A stretch of DNA of 64,000 bases. It comes from Variovorax paradoxus (GTDB taxonomy: Bacteria; Pseudomonadota; Gammaproteobacteria; Burkholderiales; Burkholderiaceae_C). Shown in pieces: positions 16,939-28,125 of this stretch. The position numbers were made by a program, and so were the translations under genes. The stretch spans positions 5,955,001 through 6,019,000 of the forward strand of contig NZ_CP045644.1 in the NCBI RefSeq assembly GCF_009498455.1, read 5' to 3'. Numbering within the stretch: position 1 is the first letter of the stretch; each line of letters starts with the position of its first letter. The notes under the pieces are model-generated. The model was not told the origin of the DNA, searched no databases, and saw only the letters and a program-made list of their open reading frames with translations.

Positions 16939-17898
16939 GTGACGACGCCCCTCACGAACGAGCCCCGCCCTCTTGCCCTGACACGCGCGCAGCTGCTGCG
17001 GCTCGGCGCGGCCCTGTGCGCGGGCGCCGCGCTCCCCTCCTTCGCCCAGCAGCAACCGAGCAGGCCCGCGATGCAGATGACCACCCGCCCCATTCCCTCC
17101 ACGAAGGAAGCCCTGCCGGTCGTCGGCTGCGGCACCTGGATCGGCTTCGACCAGCGCCCCGGCACCGACGGGTACCAGCGCCTGCCCGGCGTGCTCGACG
17201 CGCTGTTCGCTGCCGGCGGCACGGTGATCGACAGCTCGCCGATGTACGGCCGCTCCGAGGAAACCACCGGCGAACTGCTGGCCGCAGCGAAGCCACGCAC
17301 CAGGCCCTTCCTCGCCACCAAGGTCTGGACCTCGGGCCGCGAGGCCGGCATCGCGCAGATGGAGCAATCGTTCGCGCGGCTGCGCACGCAGCAGATCGAC
17401 CTGATGCAGGTGCACAACCTCGTCGACTGGCGCACGCACCTGGCCACGCTGCGCGGCTGGAAAGACAAGGGCCGCGTGCGCTACCTTGGCATCACGCACT
17501 ACACCGCCTCGGCCTACGGCGAGGTCGAGGCCGTGCTGCGCGCCGAGACGCTCGACTTTCTGCAGATCAACTACTCGCTCGACGCACGCGACGCCGAGCA
17601 GCGCCTGCTGCCGCTCGCGGCCGAGCGCGGCGTGGCGGTGATCGTCAACATGCCCTTCGGCGGCGGCGGTTTGCTGCGGCGCCTGCGCGACAAGCCGCTG
17701 CCCGCCTGGGCCGGCGAGATCGGCTGCACCAGCTGGGCGCAGGTGCTGCTGAAGTTCGTGCTGAGCCATCCGGCCGTGACCTGCACGATTCCCGGCACGA
17801 GCCGCGCCGCGCACATGGCCGACAACGCCGCGGCAGGCGCGGGCACGTTCCCCGATGCGGCGTTCTGGCGCCGGCATGCAGGCGCCTTGGGCCTCTGA
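16939..17898 (+). CDS. Aldo/keto reductase with an export-type signal
   Basis: The 319-residue product starts at a GTG and opens with a cleavable-looking signal (TRAQLLRLGAALCAGAALPSFAQ). It then has a TIM-barrel aldo/keto reductase: VIDSSPMYG (Asp and catalytic Tyr), FLATKVW (Lys), VHN (His) and a C-terminal IPGTSRAAHMADNAAA cofactor-binding segment. The family reduces carbonyl compounds with NADPH. A periplasmic location is odd for an NADPH enzyme; a Tat-like export of the folded protein is possible, although only one Arg precedes the hydrophobic stretch. It lies 41 bp after the binding-protein gene and may be co-transcribed. Confidence 0.88.
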   Translation: MTTPLTNEPRPLALTRAQLLRLGAALCAGAALPSFAQQQPSRPAMQMTTRPIPSTKEALPVVGCGTWIGFDQRPGTDGYQRLPGVLDALFAAGGTVIDSSPMYGRSEETTGELLAAAKPRTRPFLATKVWTSGREAGIAQMEQSFARLRTQQIDLMQVHNLVDWRTHLATLRGWKDKGRVRYLGITHYTASAYGEVEAVLRAETLDFLQINYSLDARDAEQRLLPLAAERGVAVIVNMPFGGGGLLRRLRDKPLPAWAGEIGCTSWAQVLLKFVLSHPAVTCTIPGTSRAAHMADNAAAGAGTFPDAAFWRRHAGALGL

Positions 17899-17901
17899 AA
17901 A

Positions 17902-18780
17902 TCAGCCGAAGAATTTCAGCAGCTGCGCGTTGACCGCGTCGGCGCGCTCGTACTGCACCCAGTGCCCCGCGCCATCGATCACCACGCCTTCGCGGTCCGG
18001 TCCTTCGCTCGCCAGTTGCGCCACCAGCGGACGCGGATCGGCGGTGACGTCGAACTCGCCCCACAGCAGCAGCGTCGGCACGCCCAGCGTGGCGATCGCG
18101 GTCTGCAGCCCGCCCGAGAGCGACACCTCCTTGCTGCGAAAGCGCGTGCCGTGGCACGAGAGGTCGTGGATCTCGAAGGCCAGCGGATCGATGGCGGCCG
18201 CCTCGTGCAGCATCAGCGCGCCCAAGTTGTGCATGAGCGCGGCGCGCTCGGTCTCGCGGTCGGGGGCGGCGCGCCAGTTGATCATCTCGACCGTCATGCG
18301 GCGCAAGGTGCCGTGGCCGCCGCTGCCCACCAGCGCCAGCCGGCGGATGGCGCCGCGCCGCACCGCGAAGCGCGCGGCGGTGAGTCCGCCGAACGAGAAG
18401 CCGCCGAGGTCGATGGGCGTGCCGGCGCCGATGAGCGCATCGAGCGTGCCGCCGAGCGCGGCCAGCAGCGGCACCAGCGCGTCTTCGCCGGGCGCCACGC
18501 GCGGCAGCGCATCGGAGTCGTGAAAGCCCGGCATGTCGGGCAGGAGCAGCGTGCGTTCGGCCGACAAGGCCTCGGCATTGCGCAGCCAGTGCATCCAGCT
18601 GCCGTGGCCGCCGTGCAGCAGCACGATGGGCGGTTGGGTCGTGTCGGTGCCGAAGCGGCGCCAGCGCACGCGCACGCCGTCGTGCACCGGGTCGTGCGAG
18701 GTGGACAGGGCTTCGATGCGGGCGATCAGGCGCCGGGCTTCGGCGGATTCGGTGGGGGTGGGAAGAGCGGGCGTGGGCAT
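17902..18780 (-). CDS. Alpha/beta hydrolase
   Basis: The 292-residue protein has the alpha/beta hydrolase signature: HGGHGSWMHW oxyanion region, nucleophile Ser in GGFSFGGLTAA, acid in LLLWGEFD and the late His in GAGHWVQYE. The layout resembles meta-cleavage-product hydrolases and haloalkane-type esterases, but the substrate cannot be assigned. The ATG at 18780 is used; an extension to 18813 is not conserved-looking. It ends 3 bp from the convergent aldo/keto reductase gene and follows the dioxygenase gene by 29 bp on the same strand, which suggests a small ring-cleavage or detoxification unit. Confidence 0.88.
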   Translation of the reverse strand: MPTPALPTPTESAEARRLIARIEALSTSHDPVHDGVRVRWRRFGTDTTQPPIVLLHGGHGSWMHWLRNAEALSAERTLLLPDMPGFHDSDALPRVAPGEDALVPLLAALGGTLDALIGAGTPIDLGGFSFGGLTAARFAVRRGAIRRLALVGSGGHGTLRRMTVEMINWRAAPDRETERAALMHNLGALMLHEAAAIDPLAFEIHDLSCHGTRFRSKEVSLSGGLQTAIATLGVPTLLLWGEFDVTADPRPLVAQLASEGPDREGVVIDGAGHWVQYERADAVNAQLLKFFG

Positions 18781-18809
18781 GGGTTTATTCTGCCGCGCGC
18801 TCCCCGTTC

Positions 18810-19637
18810 TCAAGCCGCGCCGAAACGATAGCTCGACACCACGAGCCCGCCCATGAAGGCGTCCTCGTGGTAGACGCGCTCGCCGGCCTCGCCTTCGGCC
18901 GCGCCGACCGCGACCATCAGCGGAATCAGGTGCTCCTCGCGCGGATGCGCCATGCGCGCCGACGGGGCCGAGGCCCAGTCCTGCAGGCGCTGCACGCGCG
19001 CTTGCGGCGTGGCCTGCACAGCGGTTTCGTCGAGCCAGTCGCCGAAGGCCTTCGACACGCCGTGCGCCTGCGGGCCGAAGTTGCGCAGGTTGTGATAGCT
19101 CAACCCGCTGCCGACGATGAGTACGTTCTCGTCGCGCAGCGGCGCGATGGCGCGGCCCAGCGCCAGGTGCTCGGCCGGGTCGAGCCCGCGCCGCAGCGAC
19201 AGCTGCACCACCGGGACGTCGGCGTTCGGGTAGATCGCGGCCATCGGCGCGAACATGCCGTGGTCGTAGCCGCGCTCGGGGTCGATCTGCGCCGGCAGGC
19301 CGGCGGCAGCGATCAGCGATTGCACGCGCTGTGCGAGTTCGGGCGAGCCCGGAGAGTCGTAGCGCACCTCGTAGGTGTGGGCCGGGAAGCCGCCGTAGTC
19401 GTAGATCATGGGCGGGCGCGGGTTGCCCTGCACCGTGAACACGGGCGACTCCCAGTGCGCCGAAACCATGAGGATGGCGCTCGGCGTGCGGCCGATCTGG
19501 CGCGGCATGTCGGCCAGCGAGGCGGCGAGCTGGTCGTAGGTCGCGCCCATCTCCTTCTTCATCCAGGGCCAGGGGCCGCCGCCGTGCGAGATGAAGTACG
19601 TGGGGAGGCGGGAAAGCGTGGGGGTGTCGTGGGTCAA
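18810..19637 (-). CDS. DODA-type extradiol aromatic ring-opening dioxygenase (YgiD-like)
   Basis: The 275-residue product has the LigB/DOPA 4,5-dioxygenase fold with FISHGGGPWPW, SAHWE, GYDHGMFAPM and SYHNLRNF histidines that bind the metal. Bacterial members open catechol-type rings or have unknown substrates. The start is set at a TTG (19637) with a strong AAGGAG seven bases upstream; the ATG at 19676 has AGGAA almost touching it and would add 13 non-conserved residues. It shares an operator region with the divergent LysR gene and probably an mRNA with the alpha/beta hydrolase gene downstream. Confidence 0.85.
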   Translation of the reverse strand: MTHDTPTLSRLPTYFISHGGGPWPWMKKEMGATYDQLAASLADMPRQIGRTPSAILMVSAHWESPVFTVQGNPRPPMIYDYGGFPAHTYEVRYDSPGSPELAQRVQSLIAAAGLPAQIDPERGYDHGMFAPMAAIYPNADVPVVQLSLRRGLDPAEHLALGRAIAPLRDENVLIVGSGLSYHNLRNFGPQAHGVSKAFGDWLDETAVQATPQARVQRLQDWASAPSARMAHPREEHLIPLMVAVGAAEGEAGERVYHEDAFMGGLVVSSYRFGAA

Positions 19638-19674
19638 GTCGATGCTCCTTGAGGGCGTTGGATCGACTGTAGAC

Positions 19675-19733
19675 ATTTCCTTTCAGGAAATCGACAGGCT
19701 ACGATGCATCGAATCCTTTCTTCACAGGAAATC
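19675..19733. promoter_or_regulatory. Repeated LysR-type operator between dioxygenase and LysR genes
   Basis: A perfect palindrome ATTTCC-N5-GGAAAT lies at 19675-19691. A related block TCCTTTC...AGGAAATC recurs at 19714-19733 with a 5-base insertion relative to 19678-19692. The second copy overlaps the ribosome binding site of the LysR gene, which fits autoregulation. Repeats are seen directly; the binding protein is inferred from context. Confidence 0.6.
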
Positions 19734-19737
19734 ATCG

Positions 19738-20673
19738 ATGGACCGCATGACCAGCCTGCGCGTGTTCCGCGAGGTCGTCGAGGCCGGCAGTTTCGTGACC
19801 GCGGCCGAGCGGCTGGGCCTGTCGGCGCCGATGGCCAGCAAGCATGTGGCGCAGCTAGAGAAATCGCTGGGCGCGCGGCTGCTGCATCGCTCGAGCCGCC
19901 ACCTGAGCCTCACCGAAGCCGGCACCGCCTGGTACGAACAGAGCCGCCGCGCGCTCGACCTGCTCGACGCGGCCGAAGCGGCCATCGGCCAGACGCGCGA
20001 CACGCCGCGCGGCCAGCTCAAGGTGAGTGCGCCCGTGTGGTGCGCCACGCCGCGCTTTGCGCGCGTGCTGGCCGACTACCGCGAGACCTACCCCGAAGTG
20101 CTGGTCGACATGCACCTGGAAAACCGCAAGGTCGATCTCGCGGCCGACGGCTACGACCTGGCCTTGCGCGCCACGCAGGAGCCCTCGCCCGCGCTCATCG
20201 CGCGGCCGCTGTGCCGCGTGCCCTTTCATCTCGTCGGCACGCCGGCCTGCCTGAAGCGCCACGGCGGCCCACCCGCGGTGCCGGCCGACCTGGCGAAGCT
20301 GGGCGCGATCGTGCCCAGCTACGTGAACCTGGACAACCTCGCGCTCAAGGGGCCGGGCGGGCGCATGTTTCCGTTGCGGCTCACGCCCGCGATGCGCTCG
20401 GACGACACCACGCTCACGCTGCACGCGGTGCGCGCCGACATGGGCATTGCGTACCTGCCCGTGTGGCTGATCGACGACGACCTGGCGCAGGGGCGGCTGG
20501 TGCAACTGCTGCCCGCGTTCGAAGCGATGCCGGTCACGTTGTTCGCCGTGTACACGAGCCGGCAGTACATGTCGCCCAAGCTGCGAACTTTCATCGACTT
20601 CCTGAGCGAGCGATTGGGCGGCATGGAAACAAAGGCAGCACGCACCGACGACACCAAGGCGCGACGCAGCTGA
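19738..20673 (+). CDS. LysR-family transcriptional regulator
   Basis: The 311-residue protein has the HTH at residues 1-60 (MTSLRVFREVVEAGSFVTAAERLGL) and a substrate-binding domain with the ENRKVDLAADGYDLALRA block typical of the DmlR/AaeR-like group. The ATG at 19738 follows an AGGAA site. It is divergent from the dioxygenase gene with a 100-bp gap holding paired repeats, so it most likely controls that gene and itself. The C-terminus has a short charged tail. Confidence 0.93.
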   Translation: MDRMTSLRVFREVVEAGSFVTAAERLGLSAPMASKHVAQLEKSLGARLLHRSSRHLSLTEAGTAWYEQSRRALDLLDAAEAAIGQTRDTPRGQLKVSAPVWCATPRFARVLADYRETYPEVLVDMHLENRKVDLAADGYDLALRATQEPSPALIARPLCRVPFHLVGTPACLKRHGGPPAVPADLAKLGAIVPSYVNLDNLALKGPGGRMFPLRLTPAMRSDDTTLTLHAVRADMGIAYLPVWLIDDDLAQGRLVQLLPAFEAMPVTLFAVYTSRQYMSPKLRTFIDFLSERLGGMETKAARTDDTKARRS

Positions 20674-20722
20674 AGGCTTGCTGAAGGCGCCGGCCGCGAA
20701 CGCACCTTTTGGGGGCAAGGTC

Positions 20723-22624
20723 ATGCATGCAGGGCTACAGTCGAAGGCTCTGCTGGAGACCGATTCCTTGTTCCGCTTCTTCGAAAAACTCCTTACTCCC
20801 TACCCCGCCGCCGAACCCGCGCTGCCGCCCCAGGGCTTCTTTGCCTTCCTGTGGGCCTGCACGCACGGCGTGCGCGGCAAGATCGCCGCGATGGCGGCGC
20901 TCACCGCGGTGATGTCGATCTTCGAGGCCGCGCTGTTCGCGATCCTCGGGCGCATCGTCGACTGGCTGGGCCCGCAGGCACCGTCCACGCTGTGGGCCGA
21001 GCGCGGCGACACGCTCATGTGGCTGGCCGCGTTTCTGGTGATCAGCATCGGCGTGGTGGCGCTGCAGACCATCGTGAAGCACCAGACGCTCGCGGTGAAC
21101 CTGCCGATGCGCCTGCGCTGGAACTTTCACCGCCTGATGCTGGGCCAGAGCATGGCCTTCTACCAGGACGAGTTCGCGGGCCGCATCACGGCCAAGGTGA
21201 TGCAGACCGCACTCGCGGTGCGCGAAACCGTGTTCGTGCTGGCCGACGTGCTCGTGGCCATGGGCGTGTACGTGGCCACCATGATCATCCTGGTGGGCGT
21301 GCTCGACGCGCAGCTGGTGTGGCCGTTCGTGATCTGGCTGGCGTTGTACATCTGCGCCCTCGTCTACTTCGTGCCGCGCCTGGGCAAGGTCGGCAAGGCG
21401 CAGGCCGACGCGCGTGCGCTCATGACGGGCCGCGTGACCGACGCCTACACCAACATCGCGACCGTCAAGCTGTTCTCGCACACGCAGCGCGAGGCCGGCT
21501 TTGCGCGCGACGCGATGCGCGAGTTCATGAAGACGGGCTACGGCCAGATGCGGCTGGTGAGCGCCTTCGAGATCGTCAACCACACGCTGAGCATGGGCCT
21601 CACGGCCGGCATGGCGGGCATGGCGCTGTGGCTGTGGTCGCACGGCACGGTGGGCGTGGGCGCGGTGGCCGCCGCCACGGCGATGGCGCTGCGGTTGCAG
21701 GGCATGTCGCACTGGATCATGTGGGAGATGACCAGCCTGTTCGAGAACATCGGCACGGTGCAGGACGGCATGAAGACGCTGTCGCGCCCGCGCACGGTGC
21801 TCGACGCGGCCGATGCCAGCGTGCTCGACGTGCCGCGCGGCGAGGTGCGTTTCGACAACGCGAGCTTCCGCTATGCGGATGCGGGCCGCCGCGTCATCGA
21901 CGGCCTGAACCTCGTGGTCAAGCCCGGCGAGAAGATCGGCCTCGTCGGCCGTTCGGGCGCCGGCAAGTCGACGCTGGTGAATCTGCTGCTGCGTTTCCAT
22001 GACCTGGAAAGCGGCCGCATTCTCATCGACGGACAAGACATCTCGAAGGTCACGCAGGATTCGCTGCGCATGCACATCGGCATGGTCACGCAGGACACCT
22101 CGCTGATGCACCGCTCGGTGGCCGACAACATCGCCTACGGCCGGCCCGACGCCACGCTGGCGCAGATCGAAGCCGCCGCCAGGCGTGCCGAGGCGCACGA
22201 CTTCATCCAGACGCTGGGCGATGCGGGCGGGCGGCGCGGCTACGAGGCCCACGTGGGCGAGCGCGGCGTGAAGCTGTCGGGCGGCCAGCGCCAGCGCGTC
22301 GCCATTGCGCGCGTGATGCTGAAAGACGCGCCGATCCTGCTGCTCGATGAAGCGACGAGCGCGCTCGACTCCGAGGTCGAGGCCGCGATCCAGCAGAGCC
22401 TGTACACGCTGATGGAAGGCAAGACCGTGATCGCCATTGCGCACCGGCTGTCGACCATCGCGGCGATGGACCGGCTCATCGTGCTCGACGAAGGCCGCGT
22501 CGTCGAAGAAGGCGACCACCGCACGCTGATGGCGCAAGGCGGCCTGTATGCGCGGCTGTGGGCGCACCAGAGCGGCGGCTTCCTCGGCGACGGGCTGGAA
22601 GAAGACGAAGCCCTGCGCGCCTGA
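20723..22624 (+). CDS. ABC exporter, fused membrane and ATP-binding domains
   Basis: The 633-residue half-transporter has about six membrane segments in residues 45-330. It then has a nucleotide-binding domain with Walker A GRSGAGKST, Q-loop GMVTQDTSLM, signature LSGGQRQRVAIARV, Walker B ILLLDEATSALD and the switch His in IAHRLSTI. This is the homodimeric type IV exporter architecture, for drugs, lipids or peptides. The ATG at 20723 has a nearby AAGG; an upstream TTG (20678) would add 15 residues. It follows the LysR gene on the same strand by 49 bp and ends 7 bp before the convergent VOC gene. Confidence 0.93.
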   Translation: MHAGLQSKALLETDSLFRFFEKLLTPYPAAEPALPPQGFFAFLWACTHGVRGKIAAMAALTAVMSIFEAALFAILGRIVDWLGPQAPSTLWAERGDTLMWLAAFLVISIGVVALQTIVKHQTLAVNLPMRLRWNFHRLMLGQSMAFYQDEFAGRITAKVMQTALAVRETVFVLADVLVAMGVYVATMIILVGVLDAQLVWPFVIWLALYICALVYFVPRLGKVGKAQADARALMTGRVTDAYTNIATVKLFSHTQREAGFARDAMREFMKTGYGQMRLVSAFEIVNHTLSMGLTAGMAGMALWLWSHGTVGVGAVAAATAMALRLQGMSHWIMWEMTSLFENIGTVQDGMKTLSRPRTVLDAADASVLDVPRGEVRFDNASFRYADAGRRVIDGLNLVVKPGEKIGLVGRSGAGKSTLVNLLLRFHDLESGRILIDGQDISKVTQDSLRMHIGMVTQDTSLMHRSVADNIAYGRPDATLAQIEAAARRAEAHDFIQTLGDAGGRRGYEAHVGERGVKLSGGQRQRVAIARVMLKDAPILLLDEATSALDSEVEAAIQQSLYTLMEGKTVIAIAHRLSTIAAMDRLIVLDEGRVVEEGDHRTLMAQGGLYARLWAHQSGGFLGDGLEEDEALRA

Positions 22625-22631
22625 GCGGGCG

Positions 22632-23060
22632 TCAGGTCGGCAGCGCGCCGGCCTCGTACTGCGCGGCGAATTCACCCGTCGGCGGGATCGGCTTGATGAT
22701 GTCGATCAGCACGCCGTTCGGGTCGCGCGTGATGAAGTGGCGCTGACCAAAGGCCTCGTCGCGCAGCGACAGCAGGATCGGCAGGCCGGCCGCCTTCAGC
22801 CGGTCGTGCACTTCGTCGGGGTCTTCGACCTCGAAGTTCAGCAGCAACCCGCCCGCCACCTGCCCGCGCGCTTCGGCGGGAATGGTCTTGTGGCTGCCGT
22901 CGAGCACGGCGAGGTTCACCGAGGCATCGTCCGCCAGCTGCAGGTGCACGTACCAGTCGGTCGTGAACAGCGACGCAAACCCGAAATGCGCCTGGAAGAA
23001 GGCCGCGGTGCCGGCCACGTCGTTGGTCATGATCACCGGGTAATAGCTCGTCACTTTCAT
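22632..23060 (-). CDS. VOC-family (glyoxalase/bleomycin resistance) protein
   Basis: The 142-residue product has the paired beta-alpha-beta-beta-beta modules of the vicinal oxygen chelate fold ([24 protein letters not shown] ... [22 protein letters not shown] ... [18 protein letters not shown]). Members isomerise or open substrates at a metal centre or simply sequester drugs. A clear AAGGAG precedes the ATG at 23060. The gene is divergent from a TetR gene across an 85-bp gap with repeated motifs, so it is probably induced by the TetR ligand. Confidence 0.9.
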   Translation of the reverse strand: MKVTSYYPVIMTNDVAGTAAFFQAHFGFASLFTTDWYVHLQLADDASVNLAVLDGSHKTIPAEARGQVAGGLLLNFEVEDPDEVHDRLKAAGLPILLSLRDEAFGQRHFITRDPNGVLIDIIKPIPPTGEFAAQYEAGALPT

Positions 23061-23087
23061 GGGGTGGCTCCTTCGTGGATTAAACAT

Positions 23088-25616
<2,529 letters not shown>

Positions 25617-25683
25617 GACGGTGAGCCTTCCCTGGCGGGGTGTGAAGTGAGATGAAAGAAAACGAAAGACGGGTGATCGCGCG

Positions 25684-26274
25684 TCAGTCCGCCGCGCCGA
25701 CGATGCGCATGCGGTTGGTCTCGAGATCGACCGCGCTCTGCACCGTGAACGCCAGCGGGTACGGCTTCAGGTAGATGAGCGCGCGGATCTCGAACAGCAG
25801 CACGTTGTAGGCCTCGGCCGCGCCGTCTTCCTTCATGAGCGGCACCACCTGCACGCTGTCGGGAATCAGCCGCGGCTCGTAGTCGCGGATGGCGCGGCGG
25901 ATGATGCGTTCGATGTCCGCCCACTTGCGCTCCGACAGGTAGCTGCCGGCCAGCGGCGGCACGCCGTAGTTCACGGTGGAAGACGCCGCATCGGCATGGC
26001 GCACGCGGTCGATCAGGTCTTCGGCGTTGGTGGTGTTGAACAGCAGGGCCAGGTCGCGCTGGATGATCTCCCGCATCTGGGCCGGCGTGGCCGTGTACTC
26101 CGACGGCAGCTCGGTGGTGCGGCTGGGCGCGTCGTCGCGCAGGCGGTCGAACAGCGTGGGCAGCAGCTGCGCGTTGACGCGCGGCGGGGCCGGTGCGTCT
26201 GGCCCGCGGAGGGCGCGGGCGCCGGGGTGCGCGGGGTGGGAACCTGTGAACGGGGAATGCTCGGTGAGCCGCAT
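25684..26274 (-). CDS. tssE: Type VI secretion baseplate subunit TssE (gp25-like)
   Basis: The 196-residue protein has the gp25/GPW lysozyme-like baseplate domain, here without lysozyme activity in the family: LLPTLFDRLRDD near 55, REIIQRDLALLFNT near 95, NYGVPPLAG near 130 and WADIERIIRRAIRDYEPRL near 145-165. The first 50 residues are a low-complexity Pro/Ala/His extension. The ATG at 26274 was chosen because it follows an AAGG-type site; the frame to 26343 is longer but unsupported. tssE-tssF is a normal gene order, but no other T6SS gene is present in the 64 kb. Confidence 0.88.
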   Translation of the reverse strand: MRLTEHSPFTGSHPAHPGARALRGPDAPAPPRVNAQLLPTLFDRLRDDAPSRTTELPSEYTATPAQMREIIQRDLALLFNTTNAEDLIDRVRHADAASSTVNYGVPPLAGSYLSERKWADIERIIRRAIRDYEPRLIPDSVQVVPLMKEDGAAEAYNVLLFEIRALIYLKPYPLAFTVQSAVDLETNRMRIVGAAD

Positions 26275-26497
26275 GACCTTGCCTTTTCTGGAAGGGGCAG
26301 AGTCTTGCGTGGATGCCCGCCGCTCATTGCAAACAATGGTCACACAGCGGGCAGGAGGCGCACGCGCACGCCTCGGGCGGGCATTTGTCGTCGCATCCGC
26401 GCTTCGCGAGTCCTACAGCACGCACCGCCCCTCGCCGACACCCGCGCGCCGGCTGTCGCCCGATGCTGGGTCATCGCCAACCACTAGGAGCCCTCGC

Positions 26498-26572
26498 GTG
26501 AATTCCATCATCTACATCGTCGGTCTGGTCGTGGTCGTCGTGGCCGTGCTGTCGTTCTTCGGCCTGCGCTGA
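26498..26572 (+). CDS. 24-residue membrane microprotein
   Basis: A GTG at 26498 lies seven bases after a clear AGGAG and encodes a 24-residue peptide that is one hydrophobic helix (IIYIVGLVVVVVAVLSFFGL) ending in Arg and a stop. The pattern matches a very short membrane protein often found in Comamonadaceae genomes, as far as I recall; no function is known to me. A strong hairpin follows 45 bases downstream. It is too short for most gene finders. Confidence 0.65.
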   Translation: MNSIIYIVGLVVVVVAVLSFFGLR

Positions 26573-26616
26573 AACCCGCCGACCGCGCGTCCTTTCCTTT
26601 GCTGCACGCGCAGCGC

Positions 26617-26640
26617 AACGGGGCCGTTCGCGGCCCCGTT
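26617..26640 (+). terminator. UUCG-tetraloop hairpin after the microprotein gene
   Basis: AACGGGGCCG and CGGCCCCGTT form a perfect 10-bp stem closed by a TTCG tetraloop, an exceptionally stable RNA hairpin. No U-tract follows. It probably ends or protects the microprotein transcript ahead of the DUF2868 gene. Confidence 0.55.
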
Positions 26641-26739
26641 GGCCGTGCGCCGGGCCTTGCGAAGCGCCGGGCATAATTTGCGCGCCCCGCCGCTGCTTTC
26701 CTGCGCCGGGGCGTCATTGGCGAAGAAGAAGGGACCCTG

Positions 26740-28125
26740 TTGACCACCACCGCACTGCGCGAACCTGATTTTCCGGATGCGGTGATCACCGAAGCGGTCC
26801 AATGGACCGAACAGAACGGCCCGCTCGACGACGCGTCGGCCCTTCGCACCGCCGCCTCGCGCAGCGCCGACGGCCACTCCCGAATCATTGAACGCGCCCG
26901 CCAGCTCGGCGAGCGCATGGGCCTGCAGGCCGAACTCGCGCGCGGCCGGCAGTGGGCGCCGTGGGTCTTGCTGGCCCTGGTGGCACTGGTCGTGATCGCG
27001 GGGCTGGGCCTCGCGGGCCAGGTGGTCGGCGGCAACGACCGCCACATCAACGTGATCGTCGCGCTCGTCAGCTTGCTCGGCCTGCACGCGCTCACGCTGA
27101 CACTGTGGCTGGTCGGCCTGTGGCTGCCGTCGGGCACCTTCGGCACGGCCTCGCTGGGCTGGCTGTGGCTGTCGCTCACGGCGCGCGTGGCGGGCGGCCA
27201 GCGCGGTCAGGCGCCGCTGCTGGTGCGTGCGGCGACGGGGCTGCTGACACGCGCCCGCCTGCTGCCCTGGGCCTTCGGGCTCGTGAGCCACGGCATCTGG
27301 GCGCTCTCGTTCGCCGTGGTGCTGGCCGCGATGCTGTTCGCCCTCGCCTTTCGCAGCTACACGCTGAGCTGGGAAACGACGATCCTCGAGCCCGCCTTCT
27401 TCGTGCGCGTGGTGCAGGCGCTGGGCTGGTTGCCGGCGCAGTTCGGCTTTCCCGTGCCTGATGCGGCCACGGTGCAATCGGCGGTGCCGGTTGCTGCGGC
27501 CCAGCGCACCTGGGCGCTGTGGCTCACCGGTTGCATCGCGGTCTACGGCCTGCTGCCGCGCCTGGCGCTGGTGCTGCTGAGCGCCGCCGTCTGCCGCCAC
27601 CGGCGCCCGGCCCTGCAGCCCGACTGGCAGGCGCCCTACTACCGCAAGCTGCTGGCCCGCTTCGCCGCGCTGGCGCCGCCCGCCATCGTCGATGCCGACC
27701 CAGGCCGCGCGCACCCCGCCGCGCCCACCGGCCTGCCGGCGTCCGAGCAGCACGACGGCCTGTTCGTCGTCGGCTTCGAGCTGCCGCCCGACATGCCGTG
27801 GCCGCCGGCCGGTTTGCCGGCATCGTCGGCCCGCATCGACGGCAGTGCCCCGGCGCGCCGCGCGCTGCTCGACCAGCTTGCGCAAATCCACCCGCGCACC
27901 GTGCTGCTCGTCTGCCATGCGGCGTCGAGCCCCGACCGCGGCACCGAGCGCTTCCTGCGCGAGGTGCTGATGCATTGCGGCGAATGCCGACTCTGGCTGG
28001 CCGACGCGCCCAACGCTGCCGCCACGCAACGCTGGCGCGACTGGCTGCGCGACGCCGGACTGGCCCACGTGGTGGCGAGCGACCGGCTCGATGCCGTCTT
28101 CACGGAAGGCACCGCCACCGCATGA
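26740..28125 (+). CDS. DUF2868 membrane protein
   Basis: The 461-residue product has an acidic cytoplasmic N-terminus (1-68), then four predicted membrane segments (about 72-95, 105-128, 185-210, 255-285), then a 180-residue soluble C-terminal domain. This matches the uncharacterised DUF2868 family. The start is a TTG preceded by a GAAGAAGGGA purine run. The stop overlaps the ATG of the DUF3482 GTPase gene (ATGA), so the two are translationally coupled. The pair is conserved in many proteobacteria; a membrane-linked GTPase switch is an inference. Confidence 0.88.
   Translation: MTTTALREPDFPDAVITEAVQWTEQNGPLDDASALRTAASRSADGHSRIIERARQLGERMGLQAELARGRQWAPWVLLALVALVVIAGLGLAGQVVGGNDRHINVIVALVSLLGLHALTLTLWLVGLWLPSGTFGTASLGWLWLSLTARVAGGQRGQAPLLVRAATGLLTRARLLPWAFGLVSHGIWALSFAVVLAAMLFALAFRSYTLSWETTILEPAFFVRVVQALGWLPAQFGFPVPDAATVQSAVPVAAAQRTWALWLTGCIAVYGLLPRLALVLLSAAVCRHRRPALQPDWQAPYYRKLLARFAALAPPAIVDADPGRAHPAAPTGLPASEQHDGLFVVGFELPPDMPWPPAGLPASSARIDGSAPARRALLDQLAQIHPRTVLLVCHAASSPDRGTERFLREVLMHCGECRLWLADAPNAAATQRWRDWLRDAGLAHVVASDRLDAVFTEGTATA

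Noticed and set aside
20723..22624. The ABC exporter as the type I secretion partner of the giant adhesin
   Set aside because: It lacks the N-terminal C39-like domain of adhesin exporters, has no fusion protein beside it and lies about 18 kb away.
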